A stretch of 26,987 nucleotides of DNA from JAVBQG01 sp031549185 (GCA_031549185.1 JAVBQG010000074.1:1-26987), one strand, 5' to 3'; positions 1 through 8,150 are shown, numbered from the stretch's first letter. Program-made: numbers and translations. The notes: generated by a model not told the origin, from the sequence alone.

Positions 1-55
1 GTACAAAAAATGGTGGGGCACCGAATATACAGGCACATTCGTGACTCCATGGTAG
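1..55 (+). CDS. Amino acid ABC transporter substrate-binding protein, C-terminal end (partial)
   Basis: The frame beginning at base 2 reads YKKWWGTEYTGTFVTPW and then TAG at 53-55. A Lys/Trp-rich tail of this kind (KKW-G) is typical of the end of periplasmic polar amino acid binding proteins. Two permease genes and an ATPase of that transporter class follow on the same strand, so this is most likely the binding protein of the same system. Only 17 residues are visible, so ligand and family are inferred mainly from context. Confidence 0.6.
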   Translation, partial: YKKWWGTEYTGTFVTPW

Positions 56-72
56 CAACGATATAAACAACC

Positions 73-110
73 AAGAGCCAGGCGTGGACAAAAATCACGC
101 CTGGCTCTTT
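73..110 (+). terminator. Intercistronic hairpin (attenuator or mRNA-stabilising stem) between binding protein and permease
   Basis: Bases 73-86 and 96-109 form a perfect 14-bp stem around a 9-nt loop, followed by only three T (108-110). It lies between the binding-protein stop and the first permease. A strong stem with a short T-run fits partial termination, or protection of the upstream mRNA 3' end, so that more binding protein than permease is made. This role is common in binding-protein-dependent operons, but here it is inferred. Confidence 0.75.
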
Positions 111-142
111 ACATAGATTATGACTGGGAGGATTGTTTATCA

Positions 143-844
143 GTGCAGAGTCTGTATTACGGCGATATCTTGAAACATTCCGATATGCTCTTGAAGGGGC
201 TTTCCGTGACGCTCGTGATATCGGTCGGAAGTTTGATTCTTGGGATCATCGTCGCCCTGCCGACCGCCTTCATGAGGAACTCCAGAAATCGGTTGTTCCG
301 CATCCCGGCTACCGCTTATGTCGAGCTTTTCCGCAATACGCCGCTCCTGGCCCAGCTTTTCTTTTTCTTCTTCGGCCTGCCCGAACTTGGTATCCAGACG
401 AACCCGATCGTCATATCCATCGTCGCGATCGGGCTCAATACGGGCGCCTACAACAGCGAAGTGATCCGCGCGGGGCTGCTGGCAGTAGACAAGGGCCTTA
501 TCGAGGCGTCCTACGCGTTGGGAATGACACGGTGGCAGTCGATCATTCACGTAGTCCTGCCCAACGCGTTCAGGGTGGCCTTCAAGCCGTTGTCGAGTAC
601 ATTTATCAACATGGTGTTGGGGACGTCGACCGCGGCGTCGATCACCGCAAGCGAATTGATGAACAGCGCCATCGTGCTGGCCGGCAACATTTTCAGGCCC
701 TTCGAGATTTACAGCGTGATCTTCGTCGGCTACTGCCTGTTGACCTTCGTGCTATCCATTGTGGCCAACTTCATCGATTATCACTTCATATCGAAAACGG
801 GCAAGATGAAGCGCGCCCTCTTGAATACGCAGGTGGGCCGATAA
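143..844 (+). CDS. Polar amino acid ABC transporter permease (HisM/GlnP family), first subunit
   Basis: A 233-residue integral membrane subunit of a polar amino acid importer. It begins at a GTG with a good ribosome-binding site (GGGAGGA at 126-132). About five hydrophobic segments are visible, starting near residues 15-40. The cytoplasmic EAA loop that docks on the ATPase is clear (EASYALGMTRWQ...LPNA, around residues 119-140). The N-terminal block containing ELFRNTPLLAQLFF is typical of the HisM/GlnP family. Its stop overlaps the start of the second permease (TAATG at 842-846), implying translational coupling. The transported amino acid cannot be read from the sequence. Confidence 0.93.
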   Translation: MQSLYYGDILKHSDMLLKGLSVTLVISVGSLILGIIVALPTAFMRNSRNRLFRIPATAYVELFRNTPLLAQLFFFFFGLPELGIQTNPIVISIVAIGLNTGAYNSEVIRAGLLAVDKGLIEASYALGMTRWQSIIHVVLPNAFRVAFKPLSSTFINMVLGTSTAASITASELMNSAIVLAGNIFRPFEIYSVIFVGYCLLTFVLSIVANFIDYHFISKTGKMKRALLNTQVGR

Positions 845-1554
845 TGGACGGCGCGCAGCTTTTCTTCACACCGCAGGCGTTCGAGCTCTCCGCCGGGGAT
901 TTTCTCTTCATGCTCAAGGCCGCAAAGACCACGATCGTGGCCACGGCGGCGTCGCTTCTCCTCGGGACGCTGCTGGGGTTCGCCCTGGGGTTGGTCGCGA
1001 CCTTCAAGGTCCCGGTCGTAAACAAGCTGCCGTACGTCGTCATAGAACCACTCAGAAATTCGCCGCTGGTGGTCCAACTCTTCCTGCTGTACTACGGAAT
1101 ATCGATGCTGCTGAATATCAATTTCAACGCCTGGCAGGCGGCAATCATCACGCTGGGATTCAACACGGCAGCCTTCATTGCGGTCGTCGTGCGCTCGTCG
1201 ATCGAGGCCATACCGCGCCATCAATGGGAGAGCGCCTATGCTCTCGGGCACTCCTATCCCTCTGCCTTCATGCACGTTATCTTCGGCCAGGCATTTCGCA
1301 TATTCATACCGCCCGCGCTGAATATCTATATCTCTCAGCTGCACACGTCGTCGCTGCTGTCGTTTATCGGTTTCATGGAGATCACGCAAGCCGGGAAAGC
1401 GCTGACCATACGGACGCTGCGGCCGTTCATGATCTGGACGATCGTACTGCTGCTTTATTTCAGCATCTCATACCCGATGTCGCTGCTTGCCAGAAACCTG
1501 GAGAAACGATTCGCCTTCGTGACGGACGTCATCTCATCTGGCACGGAGGAGTAG
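844..1554 (+). CDS. Polar amino acid ABC transporter permease (HisM/GlnP family), second subunit
   Basis: A 236-residue membrane permease that would pair with the preceding one to form the channel. The open frame extends far upstream, but the upstream part only shadows the first permease. The ATG at 844 overlapping the previous stop is the natural start. Family signatures include a PLRNSPLVVQLFLLYYG block near residues 75-92 and a somewhat degenerate EAA loop (ESAYALGHSYPSAFMHVIFGQAFR). The EAA loop differs from its partner's, as expected for a heterodimeric permease. The ATPase gene follows after 4 bases. Confidence 0.92.
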   Translation: MDGAQLFFTPQAFELSAGDFLFMLKAAKTTIVATAASLLLGTLLGFALGLVATFKVPVVNKLPYVVIEPLRNSPLVVQLFLLYYGISMLLNINFNAWQAAIITLGFNTAAFIAVVVRSSIEAIPRHQWESAYALGHSYPSAFMHVIFGQAFRIFIPPALNIYISQLHTSSLLSFIGFMEITQAGKALTIRTLRPFMIWTIVLLLYFSISYPMSLLARNLEKRFAFVTDVISSGTEE

Positions 1555-1558
1555 AGAA

Positions 1559-2278
1559 ATGGCCGTAATCGAGATCAAAGAGATCACAAAAAAATTCTCC
1601 GACAATACGGTGCTCGACAACATCACAATCGACCTGCACGACGAGGTGACGGCAGTCCTGGGGCCGAGCGGCTCGGGGAAAAGCACGCTGCTTCGCTGTA
1701 TCAACGGGCTGGAGAAAATCCAGCAGGGGGACATCTTGGTCGACGGGGTCTCCGTGAAGCAGCGCGCCAACTTGAAAAAGATCAGGCGGTTCTGCGGCAT
1801 GGTCTTCCAACAGTTCAACCTGTTCCCGAACCTCGACGTCCTGCAGAATATCACGCTCAGTCCGATCAAGATACTCGGGCGTGGACGAGCGGAGTCGGAG
1901 GAGCACGCTTACGCGCTGCTGGAAAAAGTCGGCCTGAAGGAAAAGGCCCGCCATTATCCAACTCAGCTTTCGGGAGGGCAGCAACAGCGGGTCGCGATTG
2001 CGCGAGCGCTCGCAATGACTCCCAAAATCCTGTTGCTCGACGAGGTTACGTCGGCCCTGGACCCCGAAATGACGGGGGACGTCCTGCTTATCCTCGAGCG
2101 TTTGGCCAGCGAGGGGACGACCATGATCATGGTCACGCACGAAATATCGTTCGCCCGCAGGGCCGCAAACCGCGTGCTGTTCATCGACAAGGGGCACATC
2201 GCCGCCGACATGCCGACCAATCAATTTTTCGAGATCGGCGACGGAAGGATCCAAAAATTTTTGCAACATGTGGAGTGA
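1559..2278 (+). CDS. Polar amino acid ABC transporter ATP-binding protein
   Basis: A 239-residue cytoplasmic ATPase of the GlnQ/HisP class. It carries Walker A GPSGSGKST (residues 35-43), Q-loop glutamines at 84-85 in VFQQFNLFP, the LSGGQ signature at 137-141, Walker B ILLLDE at 157-162 and the switch His194 in VTHE. After Walker B it reads DEVTSALDPE where the commonest form is DEPTSALDPE; such a change is tolerated in the family. The ribosome-binding site GGAGGA (1545-1550) lies inside the end of the preceding gene, so translation of the transporter genes is likely coupled. It powers import together with the two upstream permeases. Confidence 0.95.
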   Translation: MAVIEIKEITKKFSDNTVLDNITIDLHDEVTAVLGPSGSGKSTLLRCINGLEKIQQGDILVDGVSVKQRANLKKIRRFCGMVFQQFNLFPNLDVLQNITLSPIKILGRGRAESEEHAYALLEKVGLKEKARHYPTQLSGGQQQRVAIARALAMTPKILLLDEVTSALDPEMTGDVLLILERLASEGTTMIMVTHEISFARRAANRVLFIDKGHIAADMPTNQFFEIGDGRIQKFLQHVE

Positions 2279-2290
2279 GGATAGACAACC

Positions 2291-4012
2291 ATGATGATCT
2301 TCGTATGTTTTGCATTGATTCTATCGATATTCGCGCTTACGCTGCGAGCGGGAAGGGCGTTCGCCTGCACGACGGTCATCGTCGGCAAGAGCGCTTCCGC
2401 CACTGGAGAGGTGCTGGTGGGACACAACGAGGACTCCGACGGCCGCTATGTGATGCGATCGTACATCGTCCCTCCCGTATCCTCCGTGCGCGCGGAAGCG
2501 ATGCGTTTCGAACCGTCGTCAGCAGCAATCGAGATGCCTCCGGAGAGAGCCGGGCTGTTCTGGTCGGAGGCGCGTACGCATTATCTGGAGGGTTCCTCGT
2601 TCTGCGATTTTTACATCAACACGAACGGCGTCGTGATTTGCAGCGACAGCTGCGGCCTCTCGAAGGAGGACAGACCGGAGATCACCGAGGGGGGCATCGG
2701 CTACGGACTCCGGCGTGCCGTGGCGGAAAGCGCCCGTAGCGCATGGAATGCCGTGGAAATTGCCACGAAATTGATCGATCGATACGGATATATCGGGAAT
2801 GGCCGCTCATACCACTTCGCGGACAAGAACGAGGCCTGGGTTCTGCAGGTCGCGAAGGGCAAGCGTTACGCCGTAAAACGCGTTCCCGACGACGAGGTTT
2901 ACCTGATTCCCAACTATTTTACGATTCATCGTCCGGGGGACGAGACGCCGCACCTGGAGGATCTGGTGGCCTACGCCGTGGAACGAGGCTGGTGCGACGA
3001 CGTGGGCGGTTTCGATTTCGCCCGCGCTTATCAGGCCCCTGAAAGTTGCCGGGCGAAAAGCAGTATACACAGGCATATCAGAGGTTTGGAGATCATAGCC
3101 GGGCGGCCGTTCGCCCCCGATTCGGAGTTGCCCTTTTCGATCGAACCGCCCCGCAAAATCGGCGTCGACGACATCAAAAAAGTCCTGCGCACGCACTATG
3201 AGGGAACTGCCGATTATCTGCCGCAGCCGTATACGCCGCACACGATGGAACCGCGCCCCATCTGCGATCAGTCGACCCTTGAAAGCAATATCGTCCAGAT
3301 CAGGAGTAACCCATCCGAGGCGCTCATTTGGCGCGCGCTCGGCAAAACCTGTCTGTCGCCCTACATTCCGTGGTATCTGGGCCTGGAGAAAGCGCCCGAC
3401 GCCTTTGGACAGTACGACCACGAGAGGGCGCTGCGCAGCCATTTTTCGGCCCCGGCGTCGGATTTCGACTACATGAACGGCGGTTTGTGGCGCCACTACA
3501 CCGACCTGCAGATGGCGACCGACCTGCTGTACGCGACGACGGCGGACGACGTGCGTCGCGAAATTATGGAATTCGAAAGGACCCTGGAGTCGAGGACCGC
3601 CGATTTCGAACGTTCCGCCGACCCGCGCAACTATGACAGCTTCGTGAACGAAGCCGCGTCGGATGCTCTGTCCTTGTTGAAGGATCTTTACGCCAAATTT
3701 GACGTGGCGGAAATGAGCGTCGCCAAGAAAGGCGATTCCGAAGCAACTCTGGTGGCGACGATCAATACCCGCCGCCATGAAAACATCGATATCGCGCCGG
3801 AAAAAATTCTTCTCGGTCCCTCGTACATATTCATCTCAAAATGGGCGACGGCCCGCCATGTAAAGCGCAGCGAAACCGCACTCGAAATCGAATTCGCCAT
3901 TCCCGAGGATTGGAGAGAATTTTTAGTGCCTTGTCAAACCGACATATGGGCGGTGCTTGAAAACGAAAAGAGCGAGCGCACGATCGCTCGCGCCATCGTA
4001 TCCTCCTTGTGA
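2291..4012 (+). CDS. Secreted peptidase family C69 (PepD-like) dipeptidase
   Basis: A 573-residue N-terminal-nucleophile hydrolase of MEROPS family C69/U34. Residues 1-25 are a signal-like hydrophobic segment ending AFA. Cys26 follows directly (CTTVIVGKSASATGEVLVGHNEDSDG) and would become the catalytic N-terminal Cys after processing. The GHNEDS block near residues 44-49 and IGNGRSYHFADKNEAWVLQ near residue 170 are family hallmarks. It sits 12 bases after the transporter ATPase and before a terminator, so it is probably co-transcribed. The inferred role is to release amino acids from dipeptides outside the cytoplasm for uptake by the transporter. Substrate preference is not visible. Confidence 0.9.
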   Translation: MMIFVCFALILSIFALTLRAGRAFACTTVIVGKSASATGEVLVGHNEDSDGRYVMRSYIVPPVSSVRAEAMRFEPSSAAIEMPPERAGLFWSEARTHYLEGSSFCDFYINTNGVVICSDSCGLSKEDRPEITEGGIGYGLRRAVAESARSAWNAVEIATKLIDRYGYIGNGRSYHFADKNEAWVLQVAKGKRYAVKRVPDDEVYLIPNYFTIHRPGDETPHLEDLVAYAVERGWCDDVGGFDFARAYQAPESCRAKSSIHRHIRGLEIIAGRPFAPDSELPFSIEPPRKIGVDDIKKVLRTHYEGTADYLPQPYTPHTMEPRPICDQSTLESNIVQIRSNPSEALIWRALGKTCLSPYIPWYLGLEKAPDAFGQYDHERALRSHFSAPASDFDYMNGGLWRHYTDLQMATDLLYATTADDVRREIMEFERTLESRTADFERSADPRNYDSFVNEAASDALSLLKDLYAKFDVAEMSVAKKGDSEATLVATINTRRHENIDIAPEKILLGPSYIFISKWATARHVKRSETALEIEFAIPEDWREFLVPCQTDIWAVLENEKSERTIARAIVSSL

Positions 4013-4017
4013 TTTGA

Positions 4018-4041
4018 GGGCGGCCGGCGGCCGCCCTTTTT
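4018..4041 (+). terminator. Intrinsic terminator of the transporter-peptidase operon
   Basis: An all-GC 8-bp perfect stem (4018-4025 with 4029-4036) closes a 3-nt loop and is followed by five T (4037-4041). It begins 5 bases after the peptidase stop and ends the plus-strand operon. The convergent minus-strand gene ends 8 bases further on. Confidence 0.9.
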
Positions 4042-4049
4042 CTCTGCGT

Positions 4050-4997
4050 TCAACGGTCCAAGGTTGCGCAGCATCCCCCGGCGGCTTCCAGGGCCAGGGC
4101 GACGCCCGACAGGATCCCCGTGGCAAGATCCGTGCCCGACAGCGACCCGATCGATAAAATTTTGTCCAGTTTTTGGCTGTAGGTTCCCTCACCGGTGAAC
4201 ATGCTCTTCAAAAAGGCCGCGATATTCTCTCGCGGCCACCCCTCCGCAGCGTGTCGAATTTCCCAGGCGCCGATGTCCGTGGTGCTCGCAGCCGCAAACG
4301 CCGCTACCTTTCCACCGGCCTCGGCCCAGCTCCAAAGCGGCCCCCCGGGGATATGAAAGGTAAGCAGCAGGCCGCTCAGGTAGTCGTCCCCGGAGGGCGT
4401 CAACCCGTAGCCCAACCCCAGCAGCCCCCTGGCGGCGGCGAGAAAGGCCCCCTCGTCTCCGGAGCGAACCGCCGCCTCCATGGCCCCCCGGCCTTGCGTC
4501 AGTTTCGAAATCATGAGTTGAGCGTCCCCACTCTGCGGTTCGGCGGGAGCCAGCATACCGCCCGGCATTCCCTTCCGCCGCAGTTGCAGAAGGCAATCCC
4601 GAAGCGCCCGCTGTAGCGGCCGGGTATCCGCCGGCCAGGGCGCCAGGCACAGCGGCAGGGTGCGAAGCGAGCGAAAGGCGAGCCGCGCCTCCTCGCCGAG
4701 GGACAACATCCGTGCCCCGAGCACCACCGGCGTGCCCGGTGGCACCTCTTGCCCCTCCAGGGAGGGAAGGGAGGTTACGACCGTCTCGTGGGCACAGTCG
4801 ACCTGGCTGGAGGTCAGACAGTACAGCCTGCCGCTGCGATCCTCCCGCCAGTTGATCACATTGCGGAAGACGCTGTGTACTCTGCCGGCGAGCGTTTCCT
4901 CCGCCAGGAGGGCTGCCAATCCCTCCTCCATCGCGACGTCGATCGCGATCTCCAATCGCTCCTTCACGCCGTTTTCACCTTGCCGCCCATCGGCCAT
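4050..4997 (-). CDS. AllH-like (DUF2877) protein, orphan
   Basis: About 315 residues of the DUF2877/AllH family. The diagnostic glycine-rich block GLGYGLTPSGDDYLSGL lies at residues 194-210, and the N-terminal GRVHSVFRNVINW (38-50) is also typical. AllH is one of the proteins required for oxamate carbamoyltransferase activity in allantoin fermentation, normally encoded beside FdrA/AllF and AllG. Neither is present here, so the function may differ. The start is uncertain: ATG 4997 has GGAGG directly abutting it, while GTG 4967 has an AAGGTGA with better spacing. A short minus-strand frame (4975-5034) overlaps the start. Confidence 0.8.
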   Translation of the reverse strand: MADGRQGENGVKERLEIAIDVAMEEGLAALLAEETLAGRVHSVFRNVINWREDRSGRLYCLTSSQVDCAHETVVTSLPSLEGQEVPPGTPVVLGARMLSLGEEARLAFRSLRTLPLCLAPWPADTRPLQRALRDCLLQLRRKGMPGGMLAPAEPQSGDAQLMISKLTQGRGAMEAAVRSGDEGAFLAAARGLLGLGYGLTPSGDDYLSGLLLTFHIPGGPLWSWAEAGGKVAAFAAASTTDIGAWEIRHAAEGWPRENIAAFLKSMFTGEGTYSQKLDKILSIGSLSGTDLATGILSGVALALEAAGGCCATLDR

Positions 4998-5114
4998 CCT
5001 CCTCGACTGCCGTCCTCAGTTGCTTCTTGTCCATATCATAATACCGCATCGAATGACAGGGCGACGAGCCGAAAGTCATGTCCGAAAACAGCCAGATTTT
5101 TTCGAAAAACGTGA

Positions 5115-5120
5115 TATAAA
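5115..5120 (+). promoter_or_regulatory. Candidate -10 element for the alkylation-repair operon
   Basis: TATAAA at 5115-5120 lies 30 bases before the ada-like ATG in an AT-rich patch of the 153-bp divergent spacer (4998-5150). No good -35 is seen, which would fit an activator-dependent promoter, as Ada promoters are. A purine-rich ribosome-binding site (GAAAGGGGCG) lies at 5133-5142. Confidence 0.35.
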
Positions 5121-5150
5121 TAAACGAGCACGAGAAAGGGGCGAAAAAGA

Positions 5151-6608
5151 ATGTTAAACGACGGCGGGCTGTACGCGGCATTCAAGGCGAAGGATACGCG
5201 TTTCGACGGGCGCTTCTTCGTCGGCATATCGTCCACGGGGATCTACTGCCGCCCCGTATGCCGGGCGAAGCAGCCCAAGGCCGAGAACTGCGCGTTTTAC
5301 AAAACGGCGGCGGAGGCCGAGCAGGCCGGGTATCGACCGTGCCTTCTCTGCAGGCCGGAGCTAGCCCCCGGCACTTCGAGAACCGACGCCACCGCCAGCC
5401 TGGCCTATCGAGCAGCGAGAATGCTGGAGGAGAACTGCGGGAACGGAGGGAGCCTGGACGAACTGGCCGGGCGGCTCGGCTGTACCGACCGACACCTGCG
5501 CCGCGCCTTCGCTGCGACGTACAACGTTTCGCCGGTTCAGTACCTGCAGACGTGCAGGCTGCTCCTCGCAAAAAACCTGCTCACGGACACGGACCTGTCC
5601 GTGCTCGAGGTCGCGATGGCAGCCGGCTTCGGCAGCTTGCGGCGCTTCAACGACCTCTTCAAAGGACGCTACAACCTCTCGCCGACCGCCCTTCGAAAAC
5701 GGACGCCGGAGGAGCGAAAGCGCGGCGGCGATATGACGCTGGCGCTGGGCTATCGCCCTCCCTATCGCTGGGAGGAGCTGCTGAGCTTTCTCGCCGGGCG
5801 CGCGATCTCCGGAGTCGAGGTCGTGAGAGAGGGGGAATACCTGCGCACCGCCCATCTCGTGACCGCCTCGGGGAAACGTCTGTTCGGCTGGGTGCGCGTG
5901 GGGCACAGGCCCGAAAAGAACGCGCTGGCCGTGGCGGTGAGCGAATCCCTGTTGCCCGTACTGCCGCAGGTACTGGCGCGGATTCGGCGTCTGTTCGACC
6001 TGTACTGCGACCCGGACGCGGTGTACGAGACGCTCTCGTCGATGAACGAGGTACGCCCCGGCCTCTGCATTCCAGGGACGCGCCTGCCGGGCAGCTTCGA
6101 CGCCTTCGAAATGGCGGCGCGGGCGGTGCTGGGACAGCAGATCACCGTAAAGGCCGCGGGCACGCTGGCCGCGAGGATCGTCGGCGCCTACGGAACGCCC
6201 GTCCGAACGGAGATCGAGGGCCTGACTCACGTCTTTCCCTCGCCTGAAGATATATTGGCCCTGGGGGAGCCGATCGAAAACCGTCTCGGCCCACTGGGCG
6301 TGATCGCGGCACGGGCAAGGACGATTTACGAACTCGCGCGCGCAATCGTTCGAAAGGAAGTCGATTTCGACCTCTGCGCGCAGCCGGAGGAGGAGATGAG
6401 AAAACTGACGGCGATTCGCGGCATCGGAAGCTGGACGGCGCAGTATATCGCGATGCGCGCGATGGAGTGGCCGGACGCCTTTCTCGAGACGGACGCCGGC
6501 GTAAAAAAGGCGCTCGCGCCTCATGCGCCGAAAGAGCTGCCCAAGATGGCGGAGGCGTGGCGGCCATGGCGCAGCTACGCTACGATCAACCTTTGGAACG
6601 CGCTGTAA
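5151..6608 (+). CDS. Ada-like regulator fused to 3-methyladenine DNA glycosylase (AdaN-AraC HTH-AlkA)
   Basis: A 485-residue repair and regulatory fusion. Residues 1-75 form the Ada methylphosphotriester domain with the Zn set Cys33, Cys37, Cys64, Cys67 (YCRPVC and CLLC). Cys33 matches the methyl-accepting Cys38 of E. coli Ada. Residues ~85-180 are an AraC-type double helix-turn-helix (DRHLRRAF, then FGSLRRFNDLFKGRYNLSP). Residues ~195-480 are an AlkA glycosylase with VLGQQITVKAA, the hairpin LTAIRGIGSWTAQYIAMRA and a downstream Asp in LETDAG that matches the catalytic Asp. The Ada O6-methylguanine domain is absent but is encoded by the next gene. A methylated Cys33 would be expected to switch on its own operon. 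Confidence 0.92.
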   Translation: MLNDGGLYAAFKAKDTRFDGRFFVGISSTGIYCRPVCRAKQPKAENCAFYKTAAEAEQAGYRPCLLCRPELAPGTSRTDATASLAYRAARMLEENCGNGGSLDELAGRLGCTDRHLRRAFAATYNVSPVQYLQTCRLLLAKNLLTDTDLSVLEVAMAAGFGSLRRFNDLFKGRYNLSPTALRKRTPEERKRGGDMTLALGYRPPYRWEELLSFLAGRAISGVEVVREGEYLRTAHLVTASGKRLFGWVRVGHRPEKNALAVAVSESLLPVLPQVLARIRRLFDLYCDPDAVYETLSSMNEVRPGLCIPGTRLPGSFDAFEMAARAVLGQQITVKAAGTLAARIVGAYGTPVRTEIEGLTHVFPSPEDILALGEPIENRLGPLGVIAARARTIYELARAIVRKEVDFDLCAQPEEEMRKLTAIRGIGSWTAQYIAMRAMEWPDAFLETDAGVKKALAPHAPKELPKMAEAWRPWRSYATINLWNAL

Positions 6609-6621
6609 AGGAGGACTGAAA

Positions 6622-7161
6622 ATGTATTATTCGACAACCTGTCCGTCTCCTGTGGGCAGGATCACGCTCGCAAGCGACGGCAAGGACCTCGCCGGCCTGT
6701 GGTTGGAGGGGCAGAAATACCACGGGGACACCATATCGGGGCAGATGGCGGAGAAAGACGACCTGCCGATATTCGAGGCCGCGAAAAAATGGCTCGATCG
6801 CTATTTCGCGGGCGAAAAGCCCGCCGTCTCCGAACTGCCGATGGCCCCGATCGGCGGCGAATTCCGCCGGGGGGTGTGGGATATTCTGTGCGCGATCCCG
6901 TACGGCAAGGTCGTCACGTACGGTGATATCGCCAGAAAAATGGCCGCGAAAATGAACAGAGAGAGCATGTCCAGCCAGGCAGTGGGCGGGGCCGTCGGAC
7001 ACAACCCCATCTCGATCGTCATCCCCTGCCACCGCGTCGTCGGTTCGAACGGCAGCCTGACGGGCTACGCCGGAGGCATCGGCACGAAGATCAAACTGCT
7101 GGAGCTGGAGGGCGTCGATTTGTCGGGGCTCTTTGTGCCGAGGAGGGGCACCGCACTCTGA
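6622..7161 (+). CDS. ogt: Methylated-DNA--[protein]-cysteine S-methyltransferase
   Basis: A 179-residue suicide alkyltransferase that moves the alkyl group from O6-alkylguanine to its own Cys. The active-site motif IPCHRVV places the acceptor at Cys136. The helix-turn-helix region (IPYGKVVTYGDIARK, residues 92-106) and GGIGTKIKLLELEG near the C-terminus are typical. The ATG at 6622 is chosen because AAGGAGG (6608-6614) precedes it; an in-frame extension upstream only overlaps the previous gene. It lies 13 bases after the Ada-AlkA fusion, so the two form a likely inducible repair operon. Ogt and AdaB are equivalent names here. Confidence 0.93.
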   Translation: MYYSTTCPSPVGRITLASDGKDLAGLWLEGQKYHGDTISGQMAEKDDLPIFEAAKKWLDRYFAGEKPAVSELPMAPIGGEFRRGVWDILCAIPYGKVVTYGDIARKMAAKMNRESMSSQAVGGAVGHNPISIVIPCHRVVGSNGSLTGYAGGIGTKIKLLELEGVDLSGLFVPRRGTAL

Positions 7162-7173
7162 TGGATGTCCACG

Positions 7174-8058
7174 TCACCGTTTGCCCTTCGCCAACTCCAT
7201 CATCATCGAGAGCGCCGCGTAGACGATGACGGCGGCGACGACCCACTGGAGCATCGACACATTGAGGCTCTTGACGATGTAGACCGCGATCAGCACGCCG
7301 ACCAGGCCGACCGTGGAGGTCAGCAGCGTGATCTTGCGTGAGTAGCGGTCGAACTTCACGAACTGCATACTGCCGACGGGAACGGAGAAGGTGCACGCCC
7401 CCATCATGATGGGGAAGGCGACGCCGGGGTTGAGCCCGAGGGCGTAGACGGTCGCCATGGTGAGCGCGTACGAGCCGATGCCGACGTTGTTCAACGCCCC
7501 GTATATCAGCGAAAGAACGGTCAGAAGGGCCAGCTTCCATCCGTGCAGCCCAACCTCCCGACCGCCTGACGGCAAGAGGCCAAATTTGCCGAGAAGAAGC
7601 AGCGCAGCCGCAACCAGAAGGCCGGTGATGATGAATTTTTTGATGAGCGTCACGTCCATGCGGACGACAAAGCGGGGCCCCAGGTAAGCGCCCACAACCT
7701 GCGCGCCGATGCAGAGCGTCAGCGTGGCGAGTTCTACCTCGATGGAGGAGATATAGGCCAGCGCCATGACCGCCACGGGGATGACGCACTGCGTATTCAG
7801 CGTACCGGGAAGCTTCGCGTCCTCGACCCATTTCATATGCCGATAGAGCACTGTGCTGATCGCGAAGTCCGAGATGCCGAAGGTGGACAGGAAGAAGACG
7901 ACGCCCGACGATACGCCCTGCGCCAGGGTCTCGGGGACATTGCGAAACAACTCGCCGCCCACCTCGGCCTTGTGTCGGATCAGGTCTCTGACGAAGACAA
8001 ACGCAAAAGCGGCGTTGACGGCTACAACCAGCAGCAGGATAACGGATACGGGCGACAT
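7174..8058 (-). CDS. TSUP family (TauE/SafE-like) membrane permease
   Basis: A 294-residue polytopic protein with about eight hydrophobic segments. It carries the two-repeat pattern of the TSUP family, including NTQCVIPVAVMALAY in the first half and SLIYGALNNVGIGSY plus GVAFPIMMGACTF in the second. TSUP proteins move small sulfur-containing or organic anions, but the substrate is not evident here. A GTG at 8067 would add three residues but directly abuts the GGAGG at 8068-8073, so the ATG at 8058 with proper spacing is preferred. Its stop lies only 12 bases from the stop of the convergent ogt gene, with no terminator between. Confidence 0.85.
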   Translation of the reverse strand: MSPVSVILLLVVAVNAAFAFVFVRDLIRHKAEVGGELFRNVPETLAQGVSSGVVFFLSTFGISDFAISTVLYRHMKWVEDAKLPGTLNTQCVIPVAVMALAYISSIEVELATLTLCIGAQVVGAYLGPRFVVRMDVTLIKKFIITGLLVAAALLLLGKFGLLPSGGREVGLHGWKLALLTVLSLIYGALNNVGIGSYALTMATVYALGLNPGVAFPIMMGACTFSVPVGSMQFVKFDRYSRKITLLTSTVGLVGVLIAVYIVKSLNVSMLQWVVAAVIVYAALSMMMELAKGKR

Positions 8059-8150
8059 GCGGGGCACCTCCTCGGGGGTGTTTACGACATTCCGGCACGG
8101 AGAAATTGCCGCTCCAACATTGCATCAGCGCATTCTCAAAGCTGGTGACG

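Noticed and set aside
133..843. Extension of the second permease to a 473-residue protein
   Set aside because: The extra N-terminal half is an out-of-frame shadow of the first permease; the overlapping ATG at 844 gives the family length.
2291..2368. Lipoprotein signal for the C69 peptidase (AFAC)
   Set aside because: The residue at -3 is Ala and not Leu/Val/Ile, and Cys26 is explained as the family's catalytic N-terminal nucleophile.
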